From the NCBI GenBank assembly GCA_019414445.1, contig DXMA01000001.1, positions 62,001 through 126,000 on the forward strand: a DNA stretch of 64,000 bases. The letters run 5' to 3'. The stretch is from Collinsella sp. GTDB taxonomy: Bacteria > Actinomycetota > Coriobacteriia > Coriobacteriales > Coriobacteriaceae. This document shows, one piece after another, positions 1 to 8,960 of this stretch; positions within the stretch are counted from its first letter, which is position 1; every line of letters starts with the position of its first letter. The notes below the pieces were generated by a model. The model was not told the origin of the DNA. It did not search any database and saw only the letters and a program-made list of their open reading frames with translations. Position numbers and translations under genes: made by a program.

Positions 1-351
1 GTCGGCCTCAACGGCGTCGATAAAGTCGCGGGCGAGGGTGTGGTGCAGGTTTTTGCTCCACCAGGCCAAAAAGGCGCCGAATACGATCAAGACGACGCCA
101 AACTTGATCCAGTTGCCGCCGGCCACCAGCATGCCGATGCCGATGAGCGCGGCAATTGCCGCGGCGACATACAGCGAGCCGCGACGCCTGGGCGAGGCGA
201 CCAGGCGGGCGAAGTCGGTGACGAGGTCGTTTTCGTATTGGTACTCGTTGAGGTACAGGATGCCGTCGTCGGCTGCGGCCTGCTCCTCGAGCGCGACCTC
301 GACCTGGTCGGCTGCTTCGGAGGGAACGAGGTTGCTCTCTGCGTCTGCCAT
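1..351 (-). CDS. Membrane protein, possibly YcxB-like, C-terminus outside window
   Basis: The reading frame is open from an ATG at 351 to the window edge, giving 117 residues without a stop. The first 60 residues are acidic and soluble (MADAESNLVPSEAADQ...). Two hydrophobic segments follow (about residues 62-79 and 84-97), separated by GGNWIK. The soluble-then-two-helix layout resembles YcxB/YcxB-like proteins, but the part that would decide this lies outside the window. It is divergent from dnaX with about 115 bp between the starts. Function unknown. Confidence 0.6.
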   Translation of the reverse strand, partial: MADAESNLVPSEAADQVEVALEEQAAADDGILYLNEYQYENDLVTDFARLVASPRRRGSLYVAAAIAALIGIGMLVAGGNWIKFGVVLIVFGAFLAWWSKNLHHTLARDFIDAVEAD

Positions 352-467
352 GCTCTTTGGACTCCTATCGCGGCGGGCTCGCCGTACGGGTTATTATGGA
401 ATGCAGTATGCCGTGCGACCGCATGGCCGCCGCGGCAACAAGACTCAGTATACCCGGGGGAGCACCC

Positions 468-2948
468 ATGGAATCGTTGTACCGAAAGTATCGCCCGCTC
501 ACCTTTGACTCCGTGGTGGGCCAGCAGCATATCGTCTCGACGCTCGAGCACGCCATCACCGAGGGGCGCCTGTCCCACGCCTACCTGTTCTGCGGACCGC
601 GCGGCACGGGCAAGACCACCATGGCGCGCATTCTGGCCAAGGCGCTGCTGTGCCGCAATGCCGAGGCGGCGCGCGCCGAGGGTGCAAGCGGCTGCATGCC
701 CGACGGTACTTGCGAGGAGTGCGAGCTCATTGCCGAGGGTAACCACCCCGATGTCTACGAGCTCGATGCCGCCTCCCGCACGGGCGTGGACAATGTGCGC
801 GAGGAAATCATCAACTCCGTCAACTTTGCCCCGGTGCGCGGCAAGTACAAGATCTATATCATCGACGAGGTCCACATGCTCACGACGGCGGCGTTCAACG
901 CGCTGCTCAAGACGCTCGAGGAGCCGCCGGCACACGTGATCTTTGTGCTGTGCACCACCGACCCGCAAAAGATTCTGGAGACCATCCTCTCGCGCTGCCA
1001 GCGTTTCGATTTCCATCGCATCGGCAACGAGGATATCGAGCGTCGCCTGGCATACGTGTGCGAGCAGGAGGGCTTCGATTACGACGATGAGGCGCTGGCT
1101 ATCGTGGCGCGCCATGCCAAGGGCGGTATGCGCGACGCGCTGTCCACGCTGGAGCAGCTGAGCGTCTTTGGCAACGGTTCTGTGCATGCGGACGACGCCC
1201 GCTCGCTTTTAGGCGAGGTTTCGGACCAGATTCTGGGCGAGTTTTCCCGCGCCATTGCCGATCGCGATGTTGCCGAGCTCTATGGACTGATCCGTGCGCA
1301 GGTCGAGGAAGGAAACGACCTGCTGGAGCTGACGCGCGACCTGGTGGCGCATGTGCGTGACGTGTACGTTGCCTGCGTTGCCGGTGCCCGTGCCGAGCTG
1401 TTTGAGGGCGGCTCCGAGCAGGCCGAGGCGCTTGCTGCCGAGGCCGCTGCCTTTGGCGAGCATCCTGCCGACCGCCTGGCCCGTGTGCTGACGGTGCTCG
1501 ACGATGCCGCACTGGAGATGAGGGGCGCGAGCGACGTGCGCCTGGTGCTCGAGATCGCCTGCACGCGCCTGGCACGTCCCGAGGCCGATTTAACGATTGA
1601 GGCATTGGCCGAGCGCGTGGCCCGCTTGGAGGCCATGGTTGCCAACGGCGCCGTGCCGGCGAGCGTGGCTGCTGCTCAGGCCGCCGCGCCTGCAGCATCC
1701 GTACCCGCTGCTGCCCAACAGCCGACGCTAATTTCGGGCGCTCGTGCTGCCGCTCCGGCGGCATCCGCTGCCCCCGCTGCTACGTCCGCGCGCCAGGGCG
1801 GTATGCCTTGGGACCGTGGTGCTGCTGTTCCGGCTGCCCAGCCTGCGTCCCGTTCTGCGTCCGTGTCAGCTTCCAAGCCTGCAGCGCCTGCACCTCAGCC
1901 TGCGCCGACTCCGACGCCTCAGCCCGTTGCGGCTCCCGCGCCTGCCACCGCTCCGGCACCTAAGCCCCAGTCCAACAATGCCGCCCAGGTTGCCGCCGCC
2001 GGTACTGCCGAGACGCCCGCGGTCGAGGATGCCGGAGAGCTGCAGCGCAAATGGGCCGAGGTTGTCGAGCGTGTCAAGGCGCGTCAGGCTTCCTACGCGG
2101 GGCTTTTGCTCAATGCCCGCGCCACGGCTGACGACGGCTCCAGGCTCACGGTCTCGTTCCCCGCGGGCTCGACCTTTGCCATCAAGATGCTTGGACGCGC
2201 CGACACGCAGTCGGTGGTCCTGCCGACAGTCAGTGCGGTCTTCGGTCGTCGTACCGTCGACTATGTCCTGGATGGGGGTGGCACGCCGGCTCCTCAACAT
2301 GAGGAGCATTCTCCATCTGCACGGGCTGCGGTATCTGCGGACCCGCAACCCGTGTCCTCGGCGGCCCCTGCATCCTCGAGCGCCAGCGCGACGCAGCCAA
2401 AAGCAGCACCGATAGCGGCGCCGACCCCGTCGGCGCCTAAGCCCGTCATGGCCAAACCGGCTGCTCCGACACCCGCGCCCAAGCCTGCCTCGCCCGCGCC
2501 CAAGTCGTCTGACCTGGGCAAAGCCCCCTGGCTGCGCTCCGACAACCCCGCCGGCGCTCCTGCCACGGGCAAGCTCCCGACCGAGCCCGCGCCCCGAGCG
2601 CCCGAGCGCGCGTCCGCTCCCAAGGCTCAGCCCGCCGCGCCGTCTGCGCCATGGGAATCCGAGCAGGTTCCCTACGACGATGCCATGGTTGGCGGTTTTG
2701 TTGCCGATGCTGGTGGGGACGATCTGCCTCCGTTCGACGTGCCGGGTGCGGCGTCCGCGCCCAAGTCCGCTGCAACTGCCCCCAAAGAGGAGGACGCTCC
2801 TGCAGCTCCCTGGGAGTCCAACTCCGGTGCGGGCGGCCCCTTCGGCCATCAGGGTGCAGCCCCGAGCATCCCGCAGACCGAGGACGAGGCCAAAGCCCTC
2901 ATCCGCAGCGTCTTCGGCCAGTCCACCATCTTCAAGCCGGTGGAGTAG
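468..2948 (+). CDS. dnaX: DNA polymerase III subunit gamma/tau
   Basis: Clamp-loader ATPase that loads the sliding clamp and ties the replisome together. The N-terminus is textbook: MESLYRKYRPLTFDSVVGQ, Walker A GPRGTGKTT (about residues 40-48), a zinc-binding cysteine group (CRNA...CMPDGTCEEC), the DEVHML Walker B region and the SRC motif in LSRCQRF. After about residue 370 comes a very long Ala/Pro-rich linker and a short conserved tail ending FGQSTIFKPVE. At 826 residues it is long for the family because of the linker. The ATG at 468 is preceded by GGGGGAG; an upstream in-frame start at 357 lacks family similarity. It heads the common dnaX-ybaB-recR neighbourhood, here interrupted by a gene on the other strand. 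Confidence 0.96.
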   Translation: MESLYRKYRPLTFDSVVGQQHIVSTLEHAITEGRLSHAYLFCGPRGTGKTTMARILAKALLCRNAEAARAEGASGCMPDGTCEECELIAEGNHPDVYELDAASRTGVDNVREEIINSVNFAPVRGKYKIYIIDEVHMLTTAAFNALLKTLEEPPAHVIFVLCTTDPQKILETILSRCQRFDFHRIGNEDIERRLAYVCEQEGFDYDDEALAIVARHAKGGMRDALSTLEQLSVFGNGSVHADDARSLLGEVSDQILGEFSRAIADRDVAELYGLIRAQVEEGNDLLELTRDLVAHVRDVYVACVAGARAELFEGGSEQAEALAAEAAAFGEHPADRLARVLTVLDDAALEMRGASDVRLVLEIACTRLARPEADLTIEALAERVARLEAMVANGAVPASVAAAQAAAPAASVPAAAQQPTLISGARAAAPAASAAPAATSARQGGMPWDRGAAVPAAQPASRSASVSASKPAAPAPQPAPTPTPQPVAAPAPATAPAPKPQSNNAAQVAAAGTAETPAVEDAGELQRKWAEVVERVKARQASYAGLLLNARATADDGSRLTVSFPAGSTFAIKMLGRADTQSVVLPTVSAVFGRRTVDYVLDGGGTPAPQHEEHSPSARAAVSADPQPVSSAAPASSSASATQPKAAPIAAPTPSAPKPVMAKPAAPTPAPKPASPAPKSSDLGKAPWLRSDNPAGAPATGKLPTEPAPRAPERASAPKAQPAAPSAPWESEQVPYDDAMVGGFVADAGGDDLPPFDVPGAASAPKSAATAPKEEDAPAAPWESNSGAGGPFGHQGAAPSIPQTEDEAKALIRSVFGQSTIFKPVE

Positions 2949-2969
2949 CTGCGCAGGCGGGTATACTGC

Positions 2970-3443
2970 TCAAGAAGAGAACCCCTTGCCCGGGCGCATC
3001 TGTATTTCGGACATGTGCAACGTGGTGCCGCGTATATCGCATTCGAGCAGACAGGCGCGTGACGGTCGGCCTAGGATGCTGAGGTCGATACGATACGTCG
3101 CATGGCTGTCCGTGTACTCGACTTGCTCGGCGTTGACGGTTGCTCCGATTGTAAATAAAGAGCCCAGTTCGGCATCGACAATCTTGGAGTCCTTTATCTT
3201 GACCTTGAACTCTTGGTAGAGGGACGGGCTGTTGTAGTAAATGGTTCGGGTTCCGTCGGTGCATTCATCGGTCGTCTCCCATTTGACGACGGGCTGGTCC
3301 GAGCTGGCTATCAGCAGTTCTGCTCCAAAAGCTATGGCATGGGTGATGATAACCAGTAATACCCAGACGACAAAGAGATAGAGAACCACATATGCAACGG
3401 GGTGTTTTGAGCGGATGTTTTGGAGTACGGCTGGGACATTCAC
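2970..3443 (-). CDS. Small membrane-anchored protein of unknown function
   Basis: 157 residues. One strong hydrophobic segment at about residues 17-42 (VAYVVLYLFVVWVLLVIITHA) is followed by a soluble domain of beta-type composition with two cysteines and a late C-terminal CDIRG motif. The start is supported by GGAGG nine bases upstream. It is convergent with dnaX (21 bp between stops) and sits alone on its strand. Codon use is less GC-biased than dnaX, which fits a lineage-specific gene. I do not recognise the family. Confidence 0.6.
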   Translation of the reverse strand: MNVPAVLQNIRSKHPVAYVVLYLFVVWVLLVIITHAIAFGAELLIASSDQPVVKWETTDECTDGTRTIYYNSPSLYQEFKVKIKDSKIVDAELGSLFTIGATVNAEQVEYTDSHATYRIDLSILGRPSRACLLECDIRGTTLHMSEIQMRPGKGFSS

Positions 3444-3792
3444 GAGGGCACCTCCAAATCGTCATCTATGACAATCAAATTATACCCAGCCGCCATGCGT
3501 GCCGCCTCGAGCAGCGGCTCGGCATTTTGCCATGTAGCCTTGTAGCCCTACGCATAAACTGCCTGGTTCCAGCTCTGCTAGATGTAGCTTGAGATAATTA
3601 TGCAACCTTGCATAATTCGACCTTGCATAATCTTGGGCGTGCGTCACGCTCAAGGACATGTATATCGACTGAGGTAGCGTGTCCGCCCCGCTTGCTTGCC
3701 CCGCGCCGTGGTACGATTTTTGAGTTTGAAAGTCCCGTCGCGCTCCGGCTGCCCTTGCAGCTTGTCGCGCGGCCGCACGTAAAGGAGCCATC
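3444..3792. other. Intergenic region with palindromes, upstream of ybaB
   Basis: About 350 bp with no convincing gene. It contains the 22-bp palindrome listed separately and a GC-rich stretch before ybaB that probably carries its promoter, which I could not pinpoint. Confidence 0.5.
3596..3617. promoter_or_regulatory. Perfect 22-bp palindrome with an extra half-site
   Basis: AATTATGCAA-CC-TTGCATAATT is a perfect inverted repeat with 10-bp arms and a 2-bp spacer. A third copy of the half-site TTGCATAAT follows at 3622-3630. This looks like a dimeric repressor operator. It lies between the divergent gene at 2970-3443 and ybaB; which of them it serves is unknown. Confidence 0.5.
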
Positions 3793-4113
3793 ATGGCCGG
3801 TATGAACATGCAGCAAATGATGAAGCAGGCTCGCAAGATGCAGGAGCAGCTTGCCGCCGCGCAGGAAAACCTTAAGTCCCAGACCGTCGACGCCTCTGCC
3901 GGCGGCGGCATGGTCAAGGTGACCGTTAACGGCGAGATGGAGCTCGTCAACCTCACCATCGACCCCGATGCCCTCGATCCCGAGGACGTCGATATGCTGC
4001 AGGACATGATCATGGCTGCCGTCAACGAGGCCGTCCGCGGTGTCAACGAGCTCGCCAACAAGCAGATGGGCGCCATCACCGGCGGCCTCAACATCCCGGG
4101 CATGCCGTTCTAA
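3793..4113 (+). CDS. ybaB: YbaB/EbfC family nucleoid-associated protein
   Basis: 106-residue DNA-binding protein of the YbaB/EbfC family, which forms small dimers and usually sits between dnaX and recR. Visible family features are the Met/Gln-rich N-terminal helix (MNMQQMMKQARKMQEQL), the GGGMVKVTVNG strand-turn and the MIMAAVNEAV helix. An AAAGGAG ribosome site precedes the ATG. Thirteen bases separate its stop from recR, so the two are very likely co-transcribed. Confidence 0.93.
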   Translation: MAGMNMQQMMKQARKMQEQLAAAQENLKSQTVDASAGGGMVKVTVNGEMELVNLTIDPDALDPEDVDMLQDMIMAAVNEAVRGVNELANKQMGAITGGLNIPGMPF

Positions 4114-4126
4114 GACACGCATATAT

Positions 4127-4723
4127 ATGAGTGCCAACCATAGTCTGCAAAAATTGCTCGATGAGCTGGGCCGTCTGCCGGGCATTGGTCCCAAGTCGGC
4201 CCAGCGCATCGCCTATTACCTGCTCGAGGCCGATGCCGAGGAGGCGCGCCGCCTGGCCGAGGCTATCCTGGAGGTTAAGCAGGAGGTTCACTTTTGCAGC
4301 CGCTGCTTTAACTACGCCACGGCCGACGAGTGCTCCATCTGCCAGGATTCGATGCGCGATACCACTCGCATTTGCGTGGTGGGCGAGCCGCGCGATGTCC
4401 AGGCGATTGAGCGCACGGGCAGCTACCACGGTCTCTACCACGTATTGGGCGGCGTGATCAGTCCCATGGACAAGATTGGTCCCGAGCAGTTGCACATTCG
4501 TGAGCTGCTGGCACGCTTGGGCCACGAGGACATCCACGAGGTCATCATCGCCACCAACCCCAATATCGAGGGCGAGACCACGGCGAGCTACCTGGCCCGC
4601 ACTATCAAGCCGCTGGGCGTTGAGGTATCGCGTCTGGCGAGCGGCCTTCCCGTGGGCGGCGACCTGGAGTATGCCGACGAGCTTACGCTTGGGCGCGCCA
4701 TCGAGGCCCGTCGCACGATTTAG
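4127..4723 (+). CDS. recR: Recombination mediator protein RecR
   Basis: 198 residues, the normal RecR length. It helps load RecA at gaps together with RecF/RecO. Seen in order: the helix-hairpin-helix region LPGIGPKSAQRIAYYLL (about residues 15-31), a four-cysteine zinc finger (CSRCFNYATADECSICQD), a Toprim domain starting CVVGEPRDVQAIE, and the C-terminal ASGLPVGGDLEYADELTLGRAI. The start at 4127 is the first Met matching the family N-terminus (MSANHSLQKLLDELGRLPG); the frame is open further upstream but overlaps ybaB. Confidence 0.96.
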   Translation: MSANHSLQKLLDELGRLPGIGPKSAQRIAYYLLEADAEEARRLAEAILEVKQEVHFCSRCFNYATADECSICQDSMRDTTRICVVGEPRDVQAIERTGSYHGLYHVLGGVISPMDKIGPEQLHIRELLARLGHEDIHEVIIATNPNIEGETTASYLARTIKPLGVEVSRLASGLPVGGDLEYADELTLGRAIEARRTI

Positions 4724-4760
4724 GTGGCGAGCCTGCTCCTGCCGTATGTCTTCATCGCGA

Positions 4761-4790
4761 CGCACGGGGTAGCCATAATTTCCCCGTGCG
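4761..4790. terminator. Hairpin downstream of recR
   Basis: CGCACGGGG and CCCCGTGCG form a perfect 9-bp stem around a 12-base loop. There is no clear T-run, so it may be a weak terminator or a processing hairpin. Confidence 0.45.
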
Positions 4791-4928
4791 ACTGTAAGTT
4801 TGTTGTGCAACAAAGATGCTTTGTATCCGCTTATCGCATGGATGCTTCCACTCGCATCCTTAATTTGCCCATTCGTTGCGCAACCTTTTGGGTTCGCTGA
4901 TACACTCAAATATGGATTCGAATGAATG

Positions 4929-4954
4929 CGCCGCTCCCGAGCGGCGTGTTTTTG
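4929..4954 (+). terminator. Attenuator-like hairpin in leader of the 4969 gene
   Basis: CGCCGCTC-CC-GAGCGGCG followed by TGTTTTTG forms an 8-bp GC stem plus a T-run. It ends only a few bases before the GGAGGAG ribosome site of the next gene. A terminator placed here would govern read-through into the membrane protein-kinase-FHA operon. Function is inferred from position only. Confidence 0.5.
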
Positions 4955-4968
4955 TTGGAGGAGAACGC

Positions 4969-5874
4969 ATGCGGCCCGGTGGCACTCAGACAAAGCGCGG
5001 CGCCGCGGTGCGCATGCGACGCCGACTGGGCTTGGCGCCGCGGGCGTACGCACTGCTGTCTTGCTCGCTGGTGCTGGTCATAGCTGGCGTTTCTGCCTAT
5101 GGCATGACCGTGCCGTCCATGATGCAGGCACATGCCGCACGCGAACCGCGCGTGGGGCATGAGGTCAAAAGTGACCTGGGGACCACGACTGGATATGCTT
5201 GGGCAAGTGTGGTCGCGCATATTGTGTTTGGCACCGGCGACGCGGACGGCGCCGAGGCCCCGGACAACGAAGTCACGCTTGCCAATGGCAAAACCATCGT
5301 GCTCACCAACACCAAGATCATCGATCGGTTGTCCAACAATAGCGTGGCGGCAACGGTGAATAAGGTCGAGCAGCAGAAGGAGCAGGACGCCCAGCAGTCC
5401 GGAAAGCCCGGTAGCTCGGATACTTCTGGCTCCGGCTCGGATTCGTCGAGTTCGGGCGGTGGCTCTGGGTCGGGTTCCTCTGCCGGAGGGTCTGGAAACG
5501 GCGGCTCGACGGGCGGCAACACTGACAACGATGCAAACTCCGGTGGCCTTTCCGCTGCTGAGGAAGAGAGCATTCACAGCTGGCTTGTGACCAAGTACAA
5601 CATGCTCGACGGCTATGTTTCTCGTGCCAATGACGTGGTCTCGACCTATAACTCTACGGGAGATCCCAGGCCGTGCGACAGCCTGGTCGGGGAGATGTTT
5701 GTCATTCGAGCCGAGTTCGGTCGTCAGACATTCTCGCCCCGGTCAAAGTGGTATCAGCAGTATGCCAATCTGTGGGGCTGTTACACCAACCTATGTCAAT
5801 GGGTCGGCCATTACGGCGATGATGACGTCGCGCTCGGTAACTTCAACAATAACGTGGCGGCGCTTGCCCTATGA
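4969..5874 (+). CDS. Single-pass membrane protein with Ser/Gly-rich linker
   Basis: 301 residues. A basic cytoplasmic tail is followed by one transmembrane segment (about residues 25-45, AYALLSCSLVLVIAGVSAYG), an extracytoplasmic region, a low-complexity Ser/Gly linker (about residues 150-185) and a C-terminal domain of roughly 110 residues rich in aromatic residues. The start at 4969 has GGAGGAG upstream; earlier in-frame starts fall inside the leader hairpin. Its stop overlaps the kinase start (ATGA), so it is translationally coupled to the kinase. A role as partner, sensor or substrate of the kinase/FHA pair is inference. Family not recognised. Confidence 0.72.
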   Translation: MRPGGTQTKRGAAVRMRRRLGLAPRAYALLSCSLVLVIAGVSAYGMTVPSMMQAHAAREPRVGHEVKSDLGTTTGYAWASVVAHIVFGTGDADGAEAPDNEVTLANGKTIVLTNTKIIDRLSNNSVAATVNKVEQQKEQDAQQSGKPGSSDTSGSGSDSSSSGGGSGSGSSAGGSGNGGSTGGNTDNDANSGGLSAAEEESIHSWLVTKYNMLDGYVSRANDVVSTYNSTGDPRPCDSLVGEMFVIRAEFGRQTFSPRSKWYQQYANLWGCYTNLCQWVGHYGDDDVALGNFNNNVAALAL

Positions 5875-7715
5875 TGACCGATCTTGCATCCACCACACCA
5901 CAATCGCTCGGTCGCGATCCCATGGTCGGCCTGCGCCTGGCGCGTGTCGACGGGTTTGAGCCGGCCATTGCGCTCGGTCAGGGCGAACTGCCTGCCTATC
6001 TGCGTCGTTTTACGATGCTGTTTGCCGACGATGCCACCATGCGCCGTGGCGGTATCGGCCGCGTGACGCGTGCCGTCAACGCCCAAGGCGAGGCCGTGGC
6101 ACTCAAACAGCTCATCTTGCCGACGCGCGATGAGTTTGACGACGATGCCGCTCACGAGGCGCTGGTCGCCAAGTTCAAGGCGGCGTTTCGCGAGGAATAC
6201 GAATGCCATCGCGCTCTTTCGGGCCTTAAGGGCTTTCCCCGCCTCTATGGCTGGGGCGAGGTCGACGGTGTGCCTGCAATTGTCATGGAATGGGTCGAGG
6301 GCGAGACGCTTGCCCGCTTGCGTTCGCGACTTGCCGTGGACGATGCCGGACGCCTGTCGCCGCTTGTGGCGGCGCGTCTGGGTCGCGACCTGTTCGATCT
6401 GCTCTGCCGTATGAGCCTGGTGGGCGAGGGCTTTGTCCATCGCGATATTTCGCCCGCTAATATTATGGTGCGTACGGCGCGTCTACCGCTTGACCGGCAG
6501 CTTGCCGAGGGCACCTTTGACCTGTGCCTGATCGACTTTGGCTCGTCGCTGGCGCTTGAGCCTGCGTCGGCCGTGGCCGGTACCGGCGGCAAGGCGTCGT
6601 TTACGGAGCGTTATGCCACGCTGCGTCGCGCGACGGTTGCCTATGCCCCGCCCGAGATGCTCACCGACGATATTCCCGACCTGCGCGCTTTGCGTATGTC
6701 GCCGGCGATTGACGTCTATGCCGCGGCAAGCACGGTTTACGAGCTCATTGCCGGCGCCGCGCCATACGAAGCCGCGCCGAGCACTTCGGGCACCTCGGGT
6801 TCGCGCAAAAAGACGCGCGACATCGCCAGCCCCTATCGTCTCAAGATGGACACGCTGCCCGACTATCCCATTGGTGCCCATGCGCCCGGTTGCGATTTGA
6901 CTCAGCTGCTTCGTCGTGAGCCCGATGTGGCGCTCGCTGCGGCCGAGCAGGCCCAGCAGCTGGGGCTTGAGCCGGATTCCGAGGAGCTACGCGATGCGCT
7001 GGCGTTTGTCGATGCCCAGCTGTTCGACGTGGTGATGGCCTGTCTGTCCAGCCATCAAAAAGATCGTCCCGAGCCGGCGGCGGTCGAGGCGGCGCTATCG
7101 GCGTTTTGTGACCACTATGCGCAAAATGTCGGTCGTTCGCTCCGCGGCGAGCCGCTCACGCCGTGCCCCATGGATGCGTCTGGCCGCGCGGTTCGTCGCG
7201 CGCTGATGGTCGGCGCGACGGTCGTCTGTGGCGTGGTTTGGGCTGTGGTCGTGGTTTCGGCCGCGCTGCTGGCGTCGGGCGCTCGCGTGACGGCGACTTT
7301 GGGATCGCTCGTGTGGTCTGGGTCGCTACCGGGTATTATTGCCGCACTGGCGTTGGCGCTGCCAGGCATAGCCGGCGTTGTCGCGGGGGCACTTGCGCGC
7401 AATCGGCGCTCGGGCTTCCTGCAGGGTGTGCTTGCGCTTTCTGCCTGCGAGGTTCCGGTGCTGGTTGTGGCTGCATGTAGCGTATTTTCCCAACGCGCCG
7501 TGATGGGCGGCCTTGTTGCCGCTCTGGTTGCAACCTATACGCTTACGTGGTTTTTGCTTGCGATGGGCTTTGCCTTTGAACTTCCCGTTTCGGCACCGCG
7601 ACGTACAAAAGCCCAGATGGCGACTCCGCTTGCCGGTGGAGCCGCAGCTGCCCGTACTTTTGGCGGACCTGTCGAAGTATCGTCCGATTCTATTTCTACG
7701 ACCAAGGAGGCCTAG
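5871..7715 (+). CDS. Ser/Thr protein kinase with C-terminal membrane segments
   Basis: 614 residues. The kinase domain spans about residues 50-410: the ATP-anchoring lysine in AVALKQL, catalytic loop HRDISPANIM, the DFG-type LIDFGSS, and YAPPEM with the downstream DVYAAASTVYEL helix. About residues 440-570 hold four hydrophobic helices, so the kinase is membrane-tethered at its C-terminus. The catalytic loop has HRDISPAN rather than HRDLKPEN, a variant that keeps the catalytic Asp and Asn. It overlaps the preceding gene by 4 bp and is followed after 3 bp by an FHA protein, its likely phosphothreonine-binding partner. A related kinase/FHA pair lies at 61.0-64.0 kb. Confidence 0.9.
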   Translation: MMTDLASTTPQSLGRDPMVGLRLARVDGFEPAIALGQGELPAYLRRFTMLFADDATMRRGGIGRVTRAVNAQGEAVALKQLILPTRDEFDDDAAHEALVAKFKAAFREEYECHRALSGLKGFPRLYGWGEVDGVPAIVMEWVEGETLARLRSRLAVDDAGRLSPLVAARLGRDLFDLLCRMSLVGEGFVHRDISPANIMVRTARLPLDRQLAEGTFDLCLIDFGSSLALEPASAVAGTGGKASFTERYATLRRATVAYAPPEMLTDDIPDLRALRMSPAIDVYAAASTVYELIAGAAPYEAAPSTSGTSGSRKKTRDIASPYRLKMDTLPDYPIGAHAPGCDLTQLLRREPDVALAAAEQAQQLGLEPDSEELRDALAFVDAQLFDVVMACLSSHQKDRPEPAAVEAALSAFCDHYAQNVGRSLRGEPLTPCPMDASGRAVRRALMVGATVVCGVVWAVVVVSAALLASGARVTATLGSLVWSGSLPGIIAALALALPGIAGVVAGALARNRRSGFLQGVLALSACEVPVLVVAACSVFSQRAVMGGLVAALVATYTLTWFLLAMGFAFELPVSAPRRTKAQMATPLAGGAAAARTFGGPVEVSSDSISTTKEA

Positions 7716-7718
7716 GTC

Positions 7719-8657
7719 ATGGCATCTCAAGTTAAGCTCACCCCATGCGGGGCCATGTTTGACATCTTTAAGCGCGCGGCGCATCTGAGCCATATCGAGC
7801 TGTGCGGCCTGGTGCTTTCGTCCCGTCCGCTCGCCGACGGCCGCAGCCCGCAGAGCCGAGCCGCCGATCGCTCTTGGGTTTCCCGCTTTATCGTTCGCGC
7901 GCCGGTCGGCACGCTTCAGCAGCGCTACTTTGCCGAATACGGTACCTCGGCTGCGCGTATTATGTCGCAACTGGCCCTGCGCCAGCGAAATCCCATGGAC
8001 TCCACGGCTGTGATCAATATGGTGTGCGGTCCTGCAGGTGAACCGATGGTACGCGCGCTCGAAGAGTGCCATCAGGACACGAATCTCTATCGCAACGCGC
8101 TCGATCGCCTGTCCCAGGCGGCGGAACTCATGCCCGCCGAGCGCGCCGAGGCCGTGCTGGTGCTGTTTGTCGCCGTCGGTTGTTCGGCGGATGTGCGGTC
8201 CTCGGTGAACTATGCCATCGACTACGCGCACGCGACCTGTGGCGGAGGCACCTCCACGCCGCGTTCGCTTGGCATGTCGATGACCGCGGGCGAACGCGAA
8301 CCCGCTCCGGCGCACCCCTTGGGCTTGCTGCGCGTACAAAACAGTTTTGTCGTGAGCGCCCCGCGCTGGATTCAGCCGAGTGAGCAGGGTGTTGAGATTG
8401 GTGCGCTGGCCACTGGTGAGGGCGATATTACCGACGTCGGCGACGATGTCTCGGCCCGCCATGCCCATATCTGGTGCGATGCTCAAAATATCTGGCACGT
8501 CGAGGACTTGTCGTCCACCAACGGAACCGTGGTGGTAAACGGGGCCACGCGCGTCTGCATTCAGGTCGAGCCCGGCCGTTCCGCCCAACTCAATCCCGGC
8601 GACGAGCTCAAGCTCGGCGAATCCACTACCTACGCCATCCTCTTCGGTGCCCTCTAG
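7719..8657 (+). CDS. FHA domain protein
   Basis: 312 residues. The C-terminal third (about residues 205-312) is a forkhead-associated domain, a phosphothreonine-binding fold. Visible signature: EIGALATGEGDITDVGDDVSARHAHIW, then LSSTNGTVVVNG, then LNPGDELKLG. The N-terminal two thirds form an alpha-rich domain without a recognised name. AAGGAGG precedes the ATG. It is coupled to the kinase three bases upstream, whose phosphorylated targets it probably reads. Its last 426 bp plus downstream DNA are duplicated at 14.97-15.52 kb, on the far side of the accessory island. Confidence 0.9.
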   Translation: MASQVKLTPCGAMFDIFKRAAHLSHIELCGLVLSSRPLADGRSPQSRAADRSWVSRFIVRAPVGTLQQRYFAEYGTSAARIMSQLALRQRNPMDSTAVINMVCGPAGEPMVRALEECHQDTNLYRNALDRLSQAAELMPAERAEAVLVLFVAVGCSADVRSSVNYAIDYAHATCGGGTSTPRSLGMSMTAGEREPAPAHPLGLLRVQNSFVVSAPRWIQPSEQGVEIGALATGEGDITDVGDDVSARHAHIWCDAQNIWHVEDLSSTNGTVVVNGATRVCIQVEPGRSAQLNPGDELKLGESTTYAILFGAL

Positions 8658-8775
8658 CCGGCAGATAGGGACGTTTCTTTTCTGCCGGCACTTGGGGACA
8701 CTCCTCGGCGCGCCAGAGCCAGTCGCCCGGGGATGGAGGGGCCATTTTGGCCCTTGGCGGTCAGTCGGGGCGAAA
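8232..8775. repeat. Left direct repeat flanking accessory island
   Basis: The 3' part of the FHA gene and about 118 bp beyond its stop recur in the same orientation at 14973-15519. By eye the copies differ at scattered positions (roughly nine bases in ten match), including in the CCGGCAG hairpin after the stop. The 6.2 kb between them is the lower-GC accessory island. Confidence 0.85.
8658..8706. repeat. Dispersed GGGGAC-type hairpin element
   Basis: CCGGCAG ... CTGCCGG hairpin with embedded TAGGGACG and CACTTGGGGACACTCC. Related elements occur at 15403-15451, 31534-31686, 37449-37500 and 37755-37811, always between genes. This resembles REP/BIME-type intergenic repeats; no cognate transposase is in the window. 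Confidence 0.6.
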
Positions 8776-8960
8776 CTAGAAGATCTTTCCGATTCGCGGC
8801 TGTTCATGCTTGTAGAGCATCTAAAACAATAGGATGTTATTCTGGAATATGCCGGGTGCGTGAACTTGCCTGTCTTAGCCTTAATAAGGTATAGGGGAGT
8901 TTGGCTCAGGGGTTCCGTCTTGTTCTTCAGCGCAGTATTGTGGGACAGATTTGCTGAGAT

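Noticed and set aside
360..467. Possible SRP RNA gene beside dnaX
   Set aside because: The conserved GGTCAGG...GGAAGCAGC-type tetraloop core is absent.
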